Origin: CAVWGP01 sp963754645
GTDB lineage: Bacteria; Pseudomonadota; Alphaproteobacteria; Bin65
Length of the DNA: 64,000 nt
Direction of reading: 5' to 3'
Assembly (NCBI GenBank): GCA_963754645.1
Contig: CAVWGP010000012.1
Coordinates: 682,001 to 746,000, forward strand
Below are positions 62,931 through 64,000 of this stretch, piece after piece. Position numbers and translations under genes: made by a program. The notes beneath the pieces are model-generated. The model worked only from the letters and a program-made list of their open reading frames with translations. It was not told where the DNA came from and did no database searches. The first letter of the stretch is position 1, and each line of letters opens with the position of its first letter.

Positions 62931-63612
62931 TGCCCGCGAAGTCAAAACGGACCTCAATTAAGATACCGACGCCGGTCTTCGCGTACGAACTTGGCGTACA
63001 CGATGGCGGCATCGACTACTATCCGCGCCAGCCGCCGGTTGGGGTCCTTTGCCCGAATTGCAAATCGCCGATCGATCCGAGCTATGCAAATAGCGACATC
63101 AAGGTTCCGGCGCGTTACGAAATGCTGGCGACCTACGATGGGCATTTTCTAGTCCACCGGCGTTTTCGCCAATTCTGCTTCGACCGCGGCTATCGCGACG
63201 TAGAGTTCGTTCCTGCCGACAAGAAAGGGAAATATTTCGACTTTAAGCCGCAGCGAATACTTGAAGTCGATGTCGAAAGATCCATTCCGGAGTTCGTCGA
63301 TTTTTGCCAGACCTGCAACCAATACGCGGGCGTACACACCGGCCGATCCCAAGTATATTACAAAATCTTACAAATCCGCTTGCGGATGGGATTTATCGCT
63401 CGGACATCCTGATCGCCCATGGCCGGGAAAAATCACCGATTATAATTGTCGCCGTCGAAACCGCGAGAGCGATCCGCGACGCAGGGTTCAGGCGCCTCGT
63501 GTATTGCTCGAATTCCCGGCGCGCGCCTAACGCTTCGACCAAAATAGAATGGATTACCCCTCTCCCCCCAGCGCCCCACCCTCGCGCAATATCGCGTCCG
63601 CCGCGCGCGTGA
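62930..63612 (+). CDS. Probable immunity protein with two CxxC motifs, frameshifted
   Basis: The first frame gives 145 good residues: GVLCPNCKSPIDPSY and VDFCQTCNQYAGV carry two CxxC pairs, with KVPARYEMLATYDGHFLVHRRF between. After VYYK near 63370 the frame is lost, but a missing A in the AAAA run restores NLTNPLADGIYRSDILIAHG, EKSPIIIVAVETA and FRRLVYCSNS. Double-CxxC proteins of this layout accompany polymorphic toxins as immunity proteins (Imm43-like is the nearest I can name, without certainty). Its position directly after a toxin C-terminus supports that. The end at 63612 overlaps the convergent trmN6-like gene and may be too far downstream. Confidence 0.5.
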
Positions 63613-64000
63613 ACTCGCCACCAGCTTCGTGCAGCACGAGGCCCGGCAGCAATCGCACGCCGGCGCGGATGCCTTTGCGCGCGCGGAGGATGACGCGTTT
63701 CGCGGGCCGGCCGCTTTTTGGCCAGAGCGGAACAATGGCGATTTCGCCCGCTTGGCCGTGGAGAGCCGCGATCGCGTCGTCGAGACGGTCGGCGCGGTGG
63801 ATGAGGACGATCGTGCCCTTGGGCTTGACGAGGCGCAGCGCCGCCGCGATCCAGGCAGCGAGATCGGCCTCGCTCGTTTCTTCATTGGCGCGCTGCCTGG
63901 CGGCATCGGGCGAAGGTGTGCCGGAACCTTCGGCGCGATAGGGCGGATTGACCATGACGCAGTCGAATTGCCGGGACGCGATGGTCGCCGGCGGCGCAAC
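63554..64000 (-). CDS. tRNA1(Val) adenine-N6 methyltransferase-like protein (TrmN6/YfiC), 5' part outside window
   Basis: The visible 148 residues include the catalytic motif VMVNPPYRAEG (NPPY of N6-adenine methyltransferases), then LKPKG-like VKPKGTIVLIHRADRL and VILRARKGIRAGVRLLPGLVLHE. The N-terminal SAM-binding motif I lies beyond the right edge. The family modifies A37 of tRNA1(Val). Confidence 0.82.
   Translation of the reverse strand, partial: VAPPATIASRQFDCVMVNPPYRAEGSGTPSPDAARQRANEETSEADLAAWIAAALRLVKPKGTIVLIHRADRLDDAIAALHGQAGEIAIVPLWPKSGRPAKRVILRARKGIRAGVRLLPGLVLHEAGGEFTRAADAILREGGALGGEG

Noticed and set aside
1..64000. tRNA, rRNA or riboswitch genes
   Set aside because: No cloverleaf with a TTCGA-type arm, no rRNA sequence and no recognisable riboswitch core was seen in any gene gap.

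Overview
The window is GC-rich (roughly two-thirds G+C by eye). Its gene content is that of a free-living, metabolically versatile alphaproteobacterium: a Liv-type ABC importer, tripartite tricarboxylate (Tct) and TRAP transporters with solute-binding proteins, FixL/FixJ-like and PhyR-like regulators, several acyl-CoA ligases, and crotonase/MaoC/SDR enzymes. I see no tRNA, rRNA or CRISPR array. Assignment below class level is not justified from this sequence.

Layout. 1-220: partial MazF/PemK-like toxin. 415-4147: livHMGF branched-chain amino-acid (or amide) import operon; livM has a one-base frameshift. 4144-4703: DUF433/DUF5615 toxin-antitoxin pair, followed by a second copy of the 3' half of livF (4785-5128). 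5164-9397: very large STAND/NACHT-like NTPase with a C-terminal PD-(D/E)XK nuclease, a probable defence protein. 9636-10322: glutathione transferase. 10444-10895: fused remnants of a DMT transporter gene and a third livF 3' end. 11035-15058: usp, terC, fixJ-like, fixL-like. 15110-18047: DMT exporter, WD40-like protein, DUF899 protein. 18121-20908: acyl-CoA synthetase followed by a HigBA-type pair and a repeat of the synthetase 3' end. 21062-24545: QueG-like Fe-S protein, Phd/PIN pair, MFS exporter. 24804-30253: TPR protein, DapA-like lyase with divergent LysR regulator, DEAD-box helicase, cspA, infA. 30250-33557: MetE-like, methyltransferase and MTHFR-like genes. 33818-41082: acyl-CoA ligase, old-yellow-enzyme-type reductase, tctB-tctA-tctC, GlcG-like protein. 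41083-41742: a structured non-coding element. 41736-45838: OsmC, AhpD-like, TRAP dctPQM. 45947-46792: secreted protein made of seventeen 11-residue amphipathic cationic repeats. 47116-52532: tightly coupled acnX-large, acnX-small, CoA ligase, GST, SDR, arfB. 52549-56665: peroxiredoxin, lipoprotein, histidine kinase and PhyR-type regulator. 56940-57451: a frameshifted paralogue of the 11-residue-repeat protein. 57596-60337: MaoC, DUF3303, enoyl-CoA hydratase, small membrane protein, S49 peptidase. 60521-63612: multiply broken polymorphic-toxin-like gene with a probable immunity gene. 63554-64000: TrmN6-like methyltransferase, cut by the window edge.

Four observations deserve attention. First, the pair of exported, strongly basic hendecad-repeat proteins with acidic pro-regions, which I cannot match to a named family. 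Second, two toxin-antitoxin cassettes are each bounded by a duplicated 3' end of the neighbouring metabolic gene; a DMT 3' end and a third livF 3' end are duplicated elsewhere, so partial gene-end duplication is a repeated event here. Third, the lone STAND-nuclease gene has a palindrome at its promoter. Fourth, the roughly 600-base intergenic element at 41.1-41.7 kb has nested hairpins and inverted-repeat ends.

Caution: several otherwise good genes (livM, STAND gene, dapA-like, DEAD helicase twice) are each restored by removing one T on the displayed strand. This may reflect sequencing or assembly error rather than gene decay; the 60.5-63.6 kb region carries further indels of mixed type.
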